This document shows positions 40,925-54,240 of a stretch of DNA of 64,000 bases, in pieces. The DNA is taken from NCBI RefSeq assembly GCF_950295315.1, contig NC_080181.1, forward strand, positions 35,183,375-35,247,374, in the 5' to 3' direction. The position numbers and the translations under genes were made by a program. Below the pieces are notes generated by a model. It made no database searches and was not told the DNA's origin. It was given only the letters and a program-made list of their open reading frames with translations. Position 1 is the first letter of the stretch, and every line of letters starts with the position of its first letter. The stretch is from Erinaceus europaeus (lineage: Eukaryota > Chordata > Mammalia > Eulipotyphla > Erinaceidae).

Positions 40925-43900
40925 GTGCATTGACATTAACTCAGTGGAAAGACACAGGGACATATACATGTCTGTTATCTATATTACTAAGTCATTTATT
41001 GATTGATTGCCTCAAGGTGTTATAGCCACAGCTCAGTGCCTGCGCCACGAATAGCACTCCATATGTTCCCCTTCCGCTGCCCTTGTTGCTTGGTCACTGT
41101 GGTGGTTATTGTTCTTGTTGTTGTTGTTGAAGTTCCTGACCTTGCATCGGACAGAGAGAAAAGGAGAGAGGAGGGGAAATACAGAGTGGGGGAGAAAGAT
41201 AGAGCCCCTAAAGACCTGCTTCACCCGCTGTAAAGCGACTCCCCTGCAGGTGGCTGTCTGGGGCCCAGAGCCCAGATCCTTCCACCTGTCCCCTCTTTTC
41301 TCGAGCGCCACAAGCCCTTAACCCTCTGACATACCGCCAAACATCCCTGGATTTACTTTTTAAAGCAATATGACCTGCCTTGTTTTGAATCCTCATTATC
41401 CTGAGGATCAGTCCTGGAGACAGTGTCATGACAGGACACACGGAGATCTCTGGTATCAGAGAGCACCTGGAACAGCAGCTGGGACTCTATTGCCAGGGCA
41501 GGAGCAACTTCCCATCCACCCTCTATGGAGTCCACCTGCCTGCACTTTGGTCCTTTTCCCTCCAAAAAGTAGAAGACACTGACAGCAGACAGGTTACCCA
41601 GGCAGGGGGAAAAAAAAAAATAATAAAAAGCCTTTTTTTTTTTTTTTTACACCGTACTGAATGACCATCTTCTGGGAAGTACAAGCTTTGAACCTGAAAA
41701 CTCTGTCTGTCTGTCTGTCTCCTAGTCCACAGAAGGAGCCATTAGGCCAGCCAGGTCTCATGCTCAGACTGGGGTGTTTTCGCCAGTCATACGCCTGCAC
41801 TGCGCACTAGGGATTGGGCGGCCTGAGACGCAAATGTTACATTGTAGATGGATTGTTCGCACTTCTTGCTCCCCAGGACATTGGACACTCTCAACTCCCC
41901 TACAGCAAGAAAAAAAAGACTCTTGACAACCTTAGAGCAAACGGAGTGGCGGGGAGGGAGAGTGTTGCATGTGTGGGCTGCTCATGCGCAGGTGTCTGTG
42001 GGGGGCCGTGGCAGAGACTGTAAGGGGGCTAGGGAGCCAATGGAGACTGTTTGAGAGGCAGGCTGCAGGCAGGGGAGCCCCTGAGTGTTTGCAGGGCTGT
42101 GTGTGGGTGTGGTGGCAGGGGGTTAGGGCAGGTCCCCCTGCTGGATGGTGAGATGGTGGCTGGGCTGGCCCAGGACCCCCAGGGCTGAAGGGCAGCAGCA
42201 GGGTGGCAGGAAAGTAGCGCAGGGAGGCACACAGTAGATGTTAGTTGGGGAGCTGGGGGACAGGGGGTAAGGGGAGAGAGGGTTTGCTTGAGGAGGTGTC
42301 TGGACTAGATAGTGGGGGGAGCTGCAGGCATAGAAGGTCCAGGAATCAGGGACTGACAGGACAAGATACCTGCACCCACACACTGGATAGAAGCTGCAGC
42401 AGCCAGAACAGCAGCCCTGGCTGGCCTAGGCCAAGGGCCTGAGTGAGTCCCTCGGAGGATGAGGAAGAGGAGGAGGAGTTGGAGGACGAGGAGGAGGACG
42501 AGGACGAGGAGGAGGAGGAGGAGGAGGAGGAGGAGGAGGAGGAGGAGGAGGGAAGGTGGAGGAGGGGAAGGAGGGCAGCTGTCAGTAGGCAATGGGATTA
42601 ATAGAGACCTCCACTAAGGAGGCATGTGTCCAGGCAGGCACCCACCAAACCACAGGGGCAGCTCAGGGCACCCAGGGACCTAGTGGGGGTATCTCTGGGG
42701 CGGGGACTGTCAGTCAGTCTGCAAGACTGTGTGTCATTGCACATGGTAGGACAGGTGCCTGGCGGCCCGTGGCCCCCAGCCCTGGGATGGCAGATGCCAG
42801 CCCCGTGCCGAGACACACCCCACTCTGCCCATAGCTCCTTGGCCCATCTCACCTGCACCTGCGTTGGCCTGGGGCTGTGGCTCTGGTGGCTGGCCACCAC
42901 CCCTCAGGTCATGTGCAGCGTGGGGGTCATGGCTGCTGGTCAACTGGATGGGCGTGGTCCCCGTGGCCTAGCAACCACAGGAGCCCTCTGTGATGTCCTA
43001 GCCCCCGGCATTCTGTGCTGGCCACACTGGCACTGGGCAGCCCAACTGCCCTGCCACTAGGTCAGGCAGCAGCGCCCAGATGCCAGGGCCCTGGCACAGA
43101 GGGAAGGAAGGATGGGAAGACAGTGCTGACCGACGAGGGACCTAAGGGCTGGCAGCCAAGAGAAGAAAGGAGGAGGTGCGCCCGGGATCCAGGGAGCCCA
43201 GGCCAGAGCTGCCTGCATGCCTGCCTGCCTCCCTGGATATCTGTATGCTGCCTTTGTCCAGGTAGGTTTCTCAGGTCCCCTCCACTCCTGTCCTCTCCTG
43301 TCCTCTCCTCTCCTCTCCATCCTCTCCCCTCTCCTCTCCTCTCTGCACCTTGATTCTATCCTCTTGTCTGGCCCCTCTTCCGGGTGCCCTGCTTACGAGC
43401 TCCAGCACATGTTCTCCAGTGACAGCTGCTCGCAACCACATCCACCCCCTCCCTTCCCCTGAGCTGACCCAGCTCACCCCACCCACACCCACACCTCCCA
43501 ACACATTCGCTGGTGCAGCCCCTCTGCCCTTTTCAGCCGAACTGGCCCCTTTGCCACCTACCTGTGCAGCCTTCATCATTCAAGGAGAGATCTCCTTTTG
43601 TACTTAGCTTGGTTGACTGGTGGATGAATGGATGGATGGATGGTGGATGGATGGATGGATGGATGGATGGATGAATGGACAGGTCAATGGATTGTTTTTG
43701 TAGAGGCAGAGCAACATCTAGGGGTAGTTGAGACCGCTGGCGTCAGAGCTCTAGTCTGCTGTCAAATGTAATACATTAATTCATCAATAACAAAATTGAA
43801 TAAGTACATAAATAAATAAATCTAAAAACTGGGTTAAAACATACATGGCGTCTTTGTCTTTCTGCATATGGTATGCTCTGAGGATCTTAACAAGGAAAGC

Positions 43901-44253
43901 ATTGTCCTCAGTAGGCCCTTGAAATAGTGGAATATTTCATTTCCCTTTCTTTTTCTTTTTTTACTTTCTATTTTCTTGATTATTTATTGGAAAAAATCGT
44001 CAGGAATTGAGAGGGAAGGGAGGGGTAGAGATTTTGAGACACAGAGAGACACCTGCAGCACTTGTGCACCACTTGTAAAGATTTCCCCCCGGCAGGTGGG
44101 GACCAGGGTCTTGAACCCCGGTCCTCCTGCACTGTCACATGAGTGCTTAACTGGGTGTGGCACCACCTGGTACCCTTGATGGGACACTTTTTTTTTAGCA
44201 ATGAAAAGAAATTCTCGTGGCAAGGTAATAAATAAATGAAGAAATAAATAAAA
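40925..44253 (+). repeat. macrosatellite unit 6 (3329 bp)
   Basis: First unit with the nine-base loss in gtgcagc(attgattgt)cttcatc (43,565-43,577), with gattgtttttgtag and with the shortened T-rich SINE-b tail. Private: ctggatatctg and aggaattgag. Confidence 0.97.
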
Positions 44254-47200
44254 GTGCATTGACATTAACTCAGTGGAAAGACACAGGGACATATACATGT
44301 CTGTTATCTACATTACTAAGTCATTTATTGATTGATTGCCTCAAGGTGTTATAGCCACAGCTCAGTGCCTGCGCCACGAATAGCACTCCATATGTTCCCC
44401 TTCCGCTGCCCTTGTTGCTTGGTCACTGTGGTGGTTATTGTTCTTGTTGTTGTTGTTGAAGTTCCTGACCTTGCATCGGACAGAGAGAAAAGGAGAGAGG
44501 AGGGGAAATACAGAGTGGGGGAGAAAGATAGAGCCCCTAAAGACCTGCTTCACCCGCTGTAAAGCGACTCCCCTGCAGGTGGCTGTCTGGGGCCCAGAGC
44601 CCAGATCCTTCCACCTGTCCCCTCTTTTCTCGAGCGCCACAAGCCCTTAACCCTCTGACATACCGCCAAACATCCCTGGATTTACTTTTTAAAGCAATAT
44701 GACCTGCCTTGTTTTGAATCCTCATTATCCTGAGGATCAGTCCTGGAGACAGTGTCATGACAGGACACACGGAGATCTCTGGTATCAGAGAGCACCTGGA
44801 ACAGCAGCTGGGACTCTATTGCCAGGGCAGGAGCAACTTCCCATCCACCCTCTATGGAGTCCACCTGCCTGCACTTTGGTCCTTTTCCCTCCAAAAAGTA
44901 GAAGACACTGACAGCAGACAGGTTACCCAGGCAGGGGGAAAAAAAAATAATAAAAAGCCTTTTTTTTTTTTTTTTTACACCGTACTGAATGACCATCTTC
45001 TGGGAAGTACAAGCTTTGAACCTGAAAACTCTGTCTGTCTGTCTGTCTCCTAGTCCACAGAAGGAGCCATTAGGCCAGCCAGGTCTCATGCTCAGACTGG
45101 GGTGTTTTCGCCAGTCATACGCCTGCACTGCGCACTAGGGATTGGGCGGCCTGAGACGCAAATGTTACATTGTAGATGGATTGTTCGCACTTCTTGCTCC
45201 CCAGGACATTGGACACTCTCAACTCCCCTACAGCAAGAAAAAAAAGACTCTTGACAACCTTAGAGCAAACGGAGTGGCGGGGAGGGAGAGTGTTGCATGT
45301 GTGGGCTGCTCATGCGCAGGTGTCTGTGGGGGGCCGTGGCAGAGACTGTAAGGGGGCTAGGGAGCCAATGGAGACTGTTTGAGAGGCAGGCTGCAGGCAG
45401 GGGAGCCCCTGAGTGTTTGCAGGGCTGTGTGTGGGTGTGGTGGCAGGGGGTTAGGGCAGGTCCCCCTGCTGGATGGTGAGATGGTGGCTGGGCTGGCCCA
45501 GGACCCCCAGGGCTGAAGGGCAGCAGCAGGGTGGCAGGAAAGTAGCGCAGGGAGGCACACAGTAGATGTTAGTTGGGGAGCTGGGGGACAGGGGGTAAGG
45601 GGAGAGAGGGTTTGCTTGAGGAGGTGTCTGGACTAGATAGTGGGGGGAGCTGCAGGCATAGAAGGTCCAGGAATCAGGGACTGACAGGACAAGATACCTG
45701 CACCCACACACTGGATAGAAGCTGCAGCAGCCAGAACAGCAGCCCTGGCTGGCCTAGGCCAAGGGCCTGAGTGAGTCCCTCGGAGGATGAGGAAGAGGAG
45801 GAGGAGTTGGAGGACGAGGAGGAGGACGAGGACGAGGAGGAGGAGGAGGAGGAGGAGGAGGAGGAGGAGGAGGGAAGGTGGAGGAGGGGAAGGAGGGCAG
45901 CTGTCAGTAGGCAATGGGATTAATAGAGACCTCCACTAAGGAGGCATGTGTCCAGGCAGGCACCCACCAAACCACAGGGGCAGCTCAGGGCACCCAGGGA
46001 CCTAGTGGGCGTATCTCTGGGGCGGGGACTGTCAGTCAGTCTGCAAGACTGTGTGTCATTGCACATGGTAGGACAGGTGCCTGGCGGCCCGTGGCCCCCA
46101 GCCCTGGGATGGCAGATGCCAGCCCCGTGCCGAGACACACCCCACTCTGCCCATAGCTCCTTGGCCCATCTCACCTGCAGCTGCGTTGGCCTGGGGCTGT
46201 GGCTCTGGTGGCTGGCCACCACCCCTCAGGTCATGTGCAGCGTGGGGGTCATGGCTGCTGGTCAACTGGATGGGCGTGGTCCCCGTGGCCTAGCAACCAC
46301 AGGAGCCCTCTGTGATGTCCTAGCCCCCGGCATTCTGTGCTGGCCACACTGGCACTGGGCAGCCCAACTGCCCTGCCACTAGGTCAGGCAGCAGCGCCCA
46401 GATGCCAGGGCCCTGGCACAGAGGGAAGGAAGGATGGGAAGACAGTGCTGACCGACGAGGGACCTAAGGGCTGGCAGCCAAGAGAAGAAAGGAGGAGGTG
46501 CGCCCGGGATCCAGGGAGCCCAGGCCAGAGCTGCCTGCATGCCTGCCTGCCTCCCTGGATGTCTGTATGCTGCCTTTGTCCAGGTAGGTTTCTCAGGTCC
46601 CCTCCACTCCTGTCCTCTCCTGTCCTCTCCTCTCCTCTCCATCCTCTCCCCTCTCCTCTCCTCTCTGCACCTTGATTCTATCCTCTTGTCTGGCCCCTCT
46701 TCCGGGTGCCCTGCTTACGAGCTCCAGCACATGTTCTCCAGTGACAGCTGCTCGCAACCACATCCACCCCCTCCCTTCCCCTGAGGTGACCCAGCTCACC
46801 CCACCCACACCCACACCTCCCAACACATTCGCTGGTGCAGCCCCTCTGCCCTTTTCAGCCGAACTGGCCCCTTTGCCACCTACCTGTGCAGCCTTCATCA
46901 TTCAAGGAGAGATCTCCTTTTGTACTTAGCTTGGTTGACTGGTGGATGAATGGATGGATGGATGGTGGATGGATGGATGGATGGATGGATGGATGAATGG
47001 ACAGGTCAATGGATTGTTTTTGTAGAGGCAGAGCAACATCTAGGGGTAGTTGAGACCGCTGGCGTCAGAGCTCTAGTCTGCTGTCAAATGTAATACATTA
47101 ATTCATCAATAACAAAATTGAATAAGTACATAAATAAATAAATCTAAAAACTGGGTTAAAACATACATGGCGTCTTTGTCTTTCTGCATATGGTATGCTC

Positions 47201-47575
47201 TGAGGATCTTAACAAGGAAAGCATTGTCCTCAGTAGGCCCTTGAAATAGTGGAATATTTCATTTCCCTTTCTTTTTCTTTTTTTACTTTCTATTTTCTTG
47301 ATTATTTATTGGAAAAAATCGTCAGGAGTTGAGAGGGAAGGGAGGGGTAGAGATTTTGAGACACAGAGAGACACCTGCAGCACTTGTGCACCACTTGTAA
47401 AGATTTCCCCCCGGCAGGTGGGGACCAGGGTCTTGAACCCCGGTCCTCCTGCACTGTCACATGAGTGCTTAACTGGGTGTGGCACCACCTGGTACCCTTG
47501 ATGGGACACTTTTTTTTTAGCAATGAAAAGAAATTCTCGTGGCAAGGTAATAAATAAATGAAGAAATAAATAAAA
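44254..47575 (+). repeat. macrosatellite unit 7 (3322 bp)
   Basis: Shares tctacattac, gggcgtatctc, the nine-base deletion and the short T tract with unit 8; both are exactly 3322 bases. Confidence 0.97.
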
Positions 47576-50500
47576 GTGCATTGACATTAACTCAGTGGAA
47601 AGACACAGGGACATATACATGTCTGTTATCTACATTACTAAGTCATTTATTGATTGATTGCCTCAAGGTGTTATAGCCACAGCTCAGTGCCTGCGCCACG
47701 AATAGCACTCCATATGTTCCCCTTCCGCTGCCCTTGTTGCTTGGTCACTGTGGTGGTTATTGTTCTTGTTGTTGTTGTTGAAGTTCCTGACCTTGCATCG
47801 GACAGAGAGAAAAGGAGAGAGGAGGGGAAATACAGAGTGGGGGAGAAAGATAGAGCCCCTAAAGACCTGCTTCACCCGCTGTAAAGCGACTCCCCTGCAG
47901 GTGGCTGTCTGGGGCCCAGAGCCCAGATCCTTCCACCTGTCCCCTCTTTTCTCGAGCGCCACAAGCCCTTAACCCTCTGACATACCGCCAAACATCCCTG
48001 GATTTACTTTTTAAAGCAATATGACCTGCCTTGTTTTGAATCCTCATTATCCTGAGGATCAGTCCTGGAGACAGTGTCATGACAGGACACACGGAGATCT
48101 CTGGTATCAGAGAGCACCTGGAACAGCAGCTGGGACTCTATTGCCAGGGCAGGAGCAACTTCCCATCCACCCTCTATGGAGTCCACCTGCCTGCACTTTG
48201 GTCCTTTTCCCTCCAAAAAGTAGAAGACACTGACAGCAGACAGGTTACCCAGGCAGGGGGAAAAAAAAATAATAAAAAGCCTTTTTTTTTTTTTTTTTAC
48301 ACCGTACTGAATGACCATCTTCTGGGAAGTACAAGCTTTGAACCTGAAAACTCTGTCTGTCTGTCTGTCTCCTAGTCCACAGAAGGAGCCATTAGGCCAG
48401 CCAGGTCTCATGCTCAGACTGGGGTGTTTTCGCCAGTCATACGCCTGCACTGCGCACTAGGGATTGGGCGGCCTGAGACGCAAATGTTACATTGTAGATG
48501 GATTGTTCGCACTTCTTGCTCCCCAGGACATTGGACACTCTCAACTCCCCTACAGCAAGAAAAAAAAGACTCTTGACAACCTTAGAGCAAACGGAGTGGC
48601 GGGGAGGGAGAGTGTTGCATGTGTGGGCTGCTCATGCGCAGGTGTCTGTGGGGGGCCGTGGCAGAGACTGTAAGGGGGCTAGGGAGCCAATGGAGACTGT
48701 TTGAGAGGCAGGCTGCAGGCAGGGGAGCCCCTGAGTGTTTGCAGGGCTGTGTGTGGGTGTGGTGGCAGGGGGTTAGGGCAGGTCCCCCTGCTGGATGGTG
48801 AGATGGTGGCTGGGCTGGCCCAGGACCCCCAGGGCTGAAGGGCAGCAGCAGGGTGGCAGGAAAGTAGCGCAGGGAGGCACACAGTAGATGTTAGTTGGGG
48901 AGCTGGGGGACAGGGGGTAAGGGGAGAGAGGGTTTGCTTGAGGAGGTGTCTGGACTAGATAGTGGGGGGAGCTGCAGGCATAGAAGGTCCAGGAATCAGG
49001 GACTGACAGGACAAGATACCTGCACCCACACACTGGATAGAAGCTGCAGCAGCCAGAACAGCAGCCCTGGCTGGCCTAGGCCAAGGGCCTGAGTGAGTCC
49101 CTCGGAGGATGAGGAAGAGGAGGAGGAGTTGGAGGACGAGGAGGAGGACGAGGACGAGGAGGAGGAGGAGGAGGAGGAGGAGGAGGAGGAGGAGGGAAGG
49201 TGGAGGAGGGGAAGGAGGGCAGCTGTCAGTAGGCAATGGGATTAATAGAGACCTCCACTAAGGAGGCATGTGTCCAGGCAGGCACCCACCAAACCACAGG
49301 GGCAGCTCAGGGCACCCAGGGACCTAGTGGGCGTATCTCTGGGGCGGGGACTGTCAGTCAGTCTGCAAGACTGTGTGTCATTGCACATGGTAGGACAGGT
49401 GCCTGGCGGCCCGTGGCCCCCAGCCCTGGGATGGCAGATGCCAGCCCCGTGCCGAGACACACCCCACTCTGCCCATAGCTCCTTGGCCCATCTCACCTGC
49501 AGCTGCGTTGGCCTGGGGCTGTGGCTCTGGTGGCTGGCCACCACCCCTCAGGTCATGTGCAGCGTGGGGGTCATGGCTGCTGGTCAACTGGATGGGCGTG
49601 GTCCCCGTGGCCTAGCAACCACAGGAGCCCTCTGTGATGTCCTAGCCCCCGGCATTCTGTGCTGGCCACACTGGCACTGGGCAGCCCAACTGCCCTGCCA
49701 CTAGGTCAGGCAGCAGCGCCCAGATGCCAGGGCCCTGGCACAGAGGGAAGGAAGGATGGGAAGACAGTGCTGACCGACGAGGGACCTAAGGGCTGGCAGC
49801 CAAGAGAAGAAAGGAGGAGGTGCGCCCGGGATCCAGGGAGCCCAGGCCAGAGCTGCCTGCATGCCTGCCTGCCTCCCTGGATGTCTGTATGCTGCCTTTG
49901 TCCAGGTAGGTTTCTCAGGTCCCCTCCACTCCTGTCCTCTCCTGTCCTCTCCTCTCCTCTCCATCCTCTCCCCTCTCCTCTCCTCTCTGCACCTTGATTC
50001 TATCCTCTTGTCTGGCCCCTCTTCCGGGTGCCCTGCTTACGAGCTCCAGCACATGTTCTCCAGTGACAGCTGCTCGCAACCACATCCACCCCCTCCCTTC
50101 CCCTGAGGTGACCCAGCTCACCCCACCCACACCCACACCTCCCAACACATTCGCTGGTGCAGCCCCTCTGCCCTTTTCAGCCGAACTGGCCCCTTTGCCA
50201 CCTACCTGTGCAGCCTTCATCATTCAAGGAGAGATCTCCTTTTGTACTTAGCTTGGTTGACTGGTGGATGAATGGATGGATGGATGGTGGATGGATGGAT
50301 GGATGGATGGATGGATGAATGGACAGGTCAATGGATTGTTTTTGTAGAGGCAGAGCAACATCTAGGGGTAGTTGAGACCGCTGGCGTCAGAGCTCTAGTC
50401 TGCTGTCAAATGTAATACATTAATTCATCAATAACAAAATTGAATAAGTACATAAATAAATAAATCTAAAAACTGGGTTAAAACATACATGGCGTCTTTG

Positions 50501-50897
50501 TCTTTCTGCATATGGTATGCTCTGAGGATCTTAACAAGGAAAGCATTGTCCTCAGTAGGCCCTTGAAATAGTGGAATATTTCATTTCCCTTTCTTTTTCT
50601 TTTTTTACTTTCTATTTTCTTGATTATTTATTGGAAAAAATCGTCAGGAGTTGAGAGGGAAGGGAGGGGTAGAGATTTTGAGACACAGAGAGACACCTGC
50701 AGCACTTGTGCACCACTTGTAAAGATTTCCCCCCGGCAGGTGGGGACCAGGGTCTTGAACCCCGGTCCTCCTGCACTGTCACATGAGTGCTTAACTGGGT
50801 GTGGCACCACCTGGTACCCTTGATGGGACACTTTTTTTTTAGCAATGAAAAGAAATTCTCGTGGCAAGGTAATAAATAAATGAAGAAATAAATAAAA
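47576..50897 (+). repeat. macrosatellite unit 8 (3322 bp)
   Basis: I found no difference from unit 7 at any marker I compared. Probably the most recent duplication in the array. Confidence 0.97.
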
Positions 50898-53800
50898 GTG
50901 CATTGACATTAACTCAGTGGAAAGACACAGGGACATATACATGTCTGTTATCTACATTACTAAGTCATTTATTGATTGATTGCCTCAAGGTGTTATAGCC
51001 ACAGCTCAGTGCCTGCGCCACGAATAGCACTCCATATGTTCCCCTTCCGCTGCCCTTGTTGCTTGGTCACTGTGGTGGTTATTGTTCTTGTTGTTGTTGT
51101 TGAAGTTCCTGACCTTGCATCGGACAGAGAGAAAAGGAGAGAGGAGGGGAAATACAGAGTGGGGGAGAAAGATAGAGCCCCTAAAGACCTGCTTCACCCG
51201 CTGTAAAGCGACTCCCCTGCAGGTGGCTGTCTGGGGCCCAGAGCCCAGATCCTTCCACCTGTCCCCTCTTTTCTCGAGCGCCACAAGCCCTTAACCCTCT
51301 GACATACCGCCAAACATCCCTGGATTTACTTTTTAAAGCAATATGACCTGCCTTGTTTTGAATCCTCATTATCCTGAGGATCAGTCCTGGAGACAGTGTC
51401 ATGACAGGACACACGGAGATCTCTGGTATCAGAGAGCACCTGGAACAGCAGCTGGGACTCTATTGCCAGGGCAGGAGCAACTTCCCATCCACCCTCTATG
51501 GAGTCCACCTGCCTGCACTTTGGTCCTTTTCCCTCCAAAAAGTAGAAGACACTGACAGCAGACAGGTTACCCAGGCAGGGGGAAAAAAAAATAATAAAAA
51601 GCCTTTTTTTTTTTTTTTTTACACCGTACTGAATGACCATCTTCTGGGAAGTACAAGCTTTGAACCTGAAAACTCTGTCTGTCTGTCTGTCTCCTAGTCC
51701 ACAGAAGGAGCCATTAGGCCAGCCAGGTCTCATGCTCAGACTGGGGTGTTTTCGCCAGTCATACGCCTGCACTGCGCACTAGGGATTGGGCGGCCTGAGA
51801 CGCAAATGTTACATTGTAGATGGATTGTTCGCACTTCTTGCTCCCCAGGACATTGGACACTCTCAACTCCCCTACAGCAAGAAAAAAAAGACTCTTGACA
51901 ACCTTAGAGCAAACGGAGTGGCGGGGAGGGAGAGTGTTGCATGTGTGGGCTGCTCATGCGCAGGTGTCTGTGGGGGGCCGTGGCAGAGACTGTAAGGGGG
52001 CTAGGGAGCCAATGGAGACTGTTTGAGAGGCAGGCTGCAGGCAGGGGAGCCCCTGAGTGTTTGCAGGGCTGTGTGTGGGTGTGGTGGCAGGGGGTTAGGG
52101 CAGGTCCCCCTGCTGGATGGTGAGATGGTGGCTGGGCTGGCCCAGGACCCCCAGGGCTGAAGGGCAGCAGCAGGGTGGCAGGAAAGTAGCGCAGGGAGGC
52201 ACACAGTAGATGTTAGTTGGGGAGCTGGGGGACAGGGGGTAAGGGGAGAGAGGGTTTGCTTGAGGAGGTGTCTGGACTAGATAGTGGGGGGAGCTGCAGG
52301 CATAGAAGGTCCAGGAATCAGGGACTGACAGGACAAGATACCTGCACCCACACACTGGATAGAAGCTGCAGCAGCCAGAACAGCAGCCCTGGCTGGCCTA
52401 GGCCAAGGGCCTGAGTGAGTCCCTCGGAGGATGAGGAAGAGGAGGAGGAGTTGGAGGACGAGGAGGAGGACGAGGACGAGGAGGAGGAGGAGGAGGAGGA
52501 GGAGGAGGAGGAGGAGGGAAGGTGGAGGAGGGGAAGGAGGGCAGCTGTCAGTAGGCAATGGGATTAATAGAGACCTCCACTAAGGAGGCATGTGTCCAGG
52601 CAGGCACCCACCAAACCACAGGGGCAGCTCAGGGCACCCAGGGACCTAGTGGGCGTATCTCTGGGGCGGGGACTGTCAGTCAGTCTGCAAGACTGTGTGT
52701 CATTGCACATGGTAGGACAGGTGCCTGGCGGCCCGTGGCCCCCAGCCCTGGGATGGCAGATGCCAGCCCCGTGCCGAGACACACCCCACTCTGCCCATAG
52801 CTCCTTGGCCCATCTCACCTGCAGCTGCGTTGGCCTGGGGCTGTGGCTCTGGTGGCTGGCCACCACCCCTCAGGTCATGTGCAGCGTGGGGGTCATGGCT
52901 GCTGGTCAACTGGATGGGCGTGGTCCCCGTGGCCTAGCAACCACAGGAGCCCTCTGTGATGTCCTAGCCCCCGGCATTCTGTGCTGGCCACACTGGCACT
53001 GGGCAGCCCAACTGCCCTGCCACTAGGTCAGGCAGCAGCGCCCAGATGCCAGGGCCCTGGCACAGAGGGAAGGAAGGATGGGAAGACAGTGCTGACCGAC
53101 GAGGGACCTAAGGGCTGGCAGCCAAGAGAAGAAAGGAGGAGGTGCGCCCGGGATCCAGGGAGCCCAGGCCAGAGCTGCCTGCATGCCTGCCTGCCTCCCT
53201 GGATGTCTGTATGCTGCCTTTGTCCAGGTAGGTTTCTCAGGTCCCCTCCACTCCTGTCCTCTCCTGTCCTCTCCTCTCCTCTCCATCCTCTCCCCTCTCC
53301 TCTCCTCTCTGCACCTTGATTCTATCCTCTTGTCTGGCCCCTCTTCCGGGTGCCCTGCTTACGAGCTCCAGCACATGTTCTCCAGTGACAGCTGCTCGCA
53401 ACCACATCCACCCCCTCCCTTCCCCTGAGGTGACCCAGCTCACCCCACCCACACCCACACCTCCCAACACATTCGCTGGTGCAGCCCCTCTGCCCTTTTC
53501 AGCCGAACTGGCCCCTTTGCCACCTACCTGTGCAGCATTGATTGTCTTCATCATTCAAGGAGAGATCTCCTTTTGTACTTAGCTTGGTTGACTGGTGGAT
53601 GAATGGATGGATGGATGGTGGATGGATGGATGGATGGATGGATGGATGAATGAATGGACAGGTCAATGGATTGGTTTTGTAGAGGCAGAGCAACATCTAG
53701 GGGTAGTTGAGACCGCTGGCGTCAGAGCTCTAGTCTGCTGTCAAATGTAATACATTAATTCATCAATAACAAAATTGAATAAGTACATAAATAAATAAAT

Positions 53801-54240
53801 CTAAAAACTGGGTTAAAACATACATGGCGTCTTTGTCTTTCTGCATATGGTATGCTCTGAGGATCTTAACAAGGAAAGCATTGTCCTCAGTAGGCCCTTG
53901 AAATAGTGGAATATTTCATTTCCCTTTCTTTTTTTCTTTTTCTTTTTTTACTTTCTATTTTCTTGATTATTTATTGGAAAAAATCGTCAGGAGTTGAGAG
54001 GGAAGGGAGGGGTAGAGATTTTGAGACACAGAGAGACACCTGCAGCACTTGTGCACCACTTGTAAAGATTTCCCCCCGGCAGGTGGGGACCAGGGTCTTG
54101 AACCCCGGTCCTCCTGCACTGTCACATGAGTGCTTAACTGGGTGTGGCACCACCTGGTACCCTTGATGGGACACTTTTTTTTTAGCAATGAAAAGAAATT
54201 CTCGTGGCAAGGTAATAAATAAATGAAGAAATAAATAAAA
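50898..54240 (+). repeat. macrosatellite unit 9 (3343 bp), hybrid
   Basis: The left two thirds match units 7-8 (tctacattac, gggcgtatctc). After about 53,536 it reverts to the undeleted attgattgt form, the long T-rich tail and gattggttttgtag, with a private gatgaatgaatgg. This marks a recombination boundary. Confidence 0.97.
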
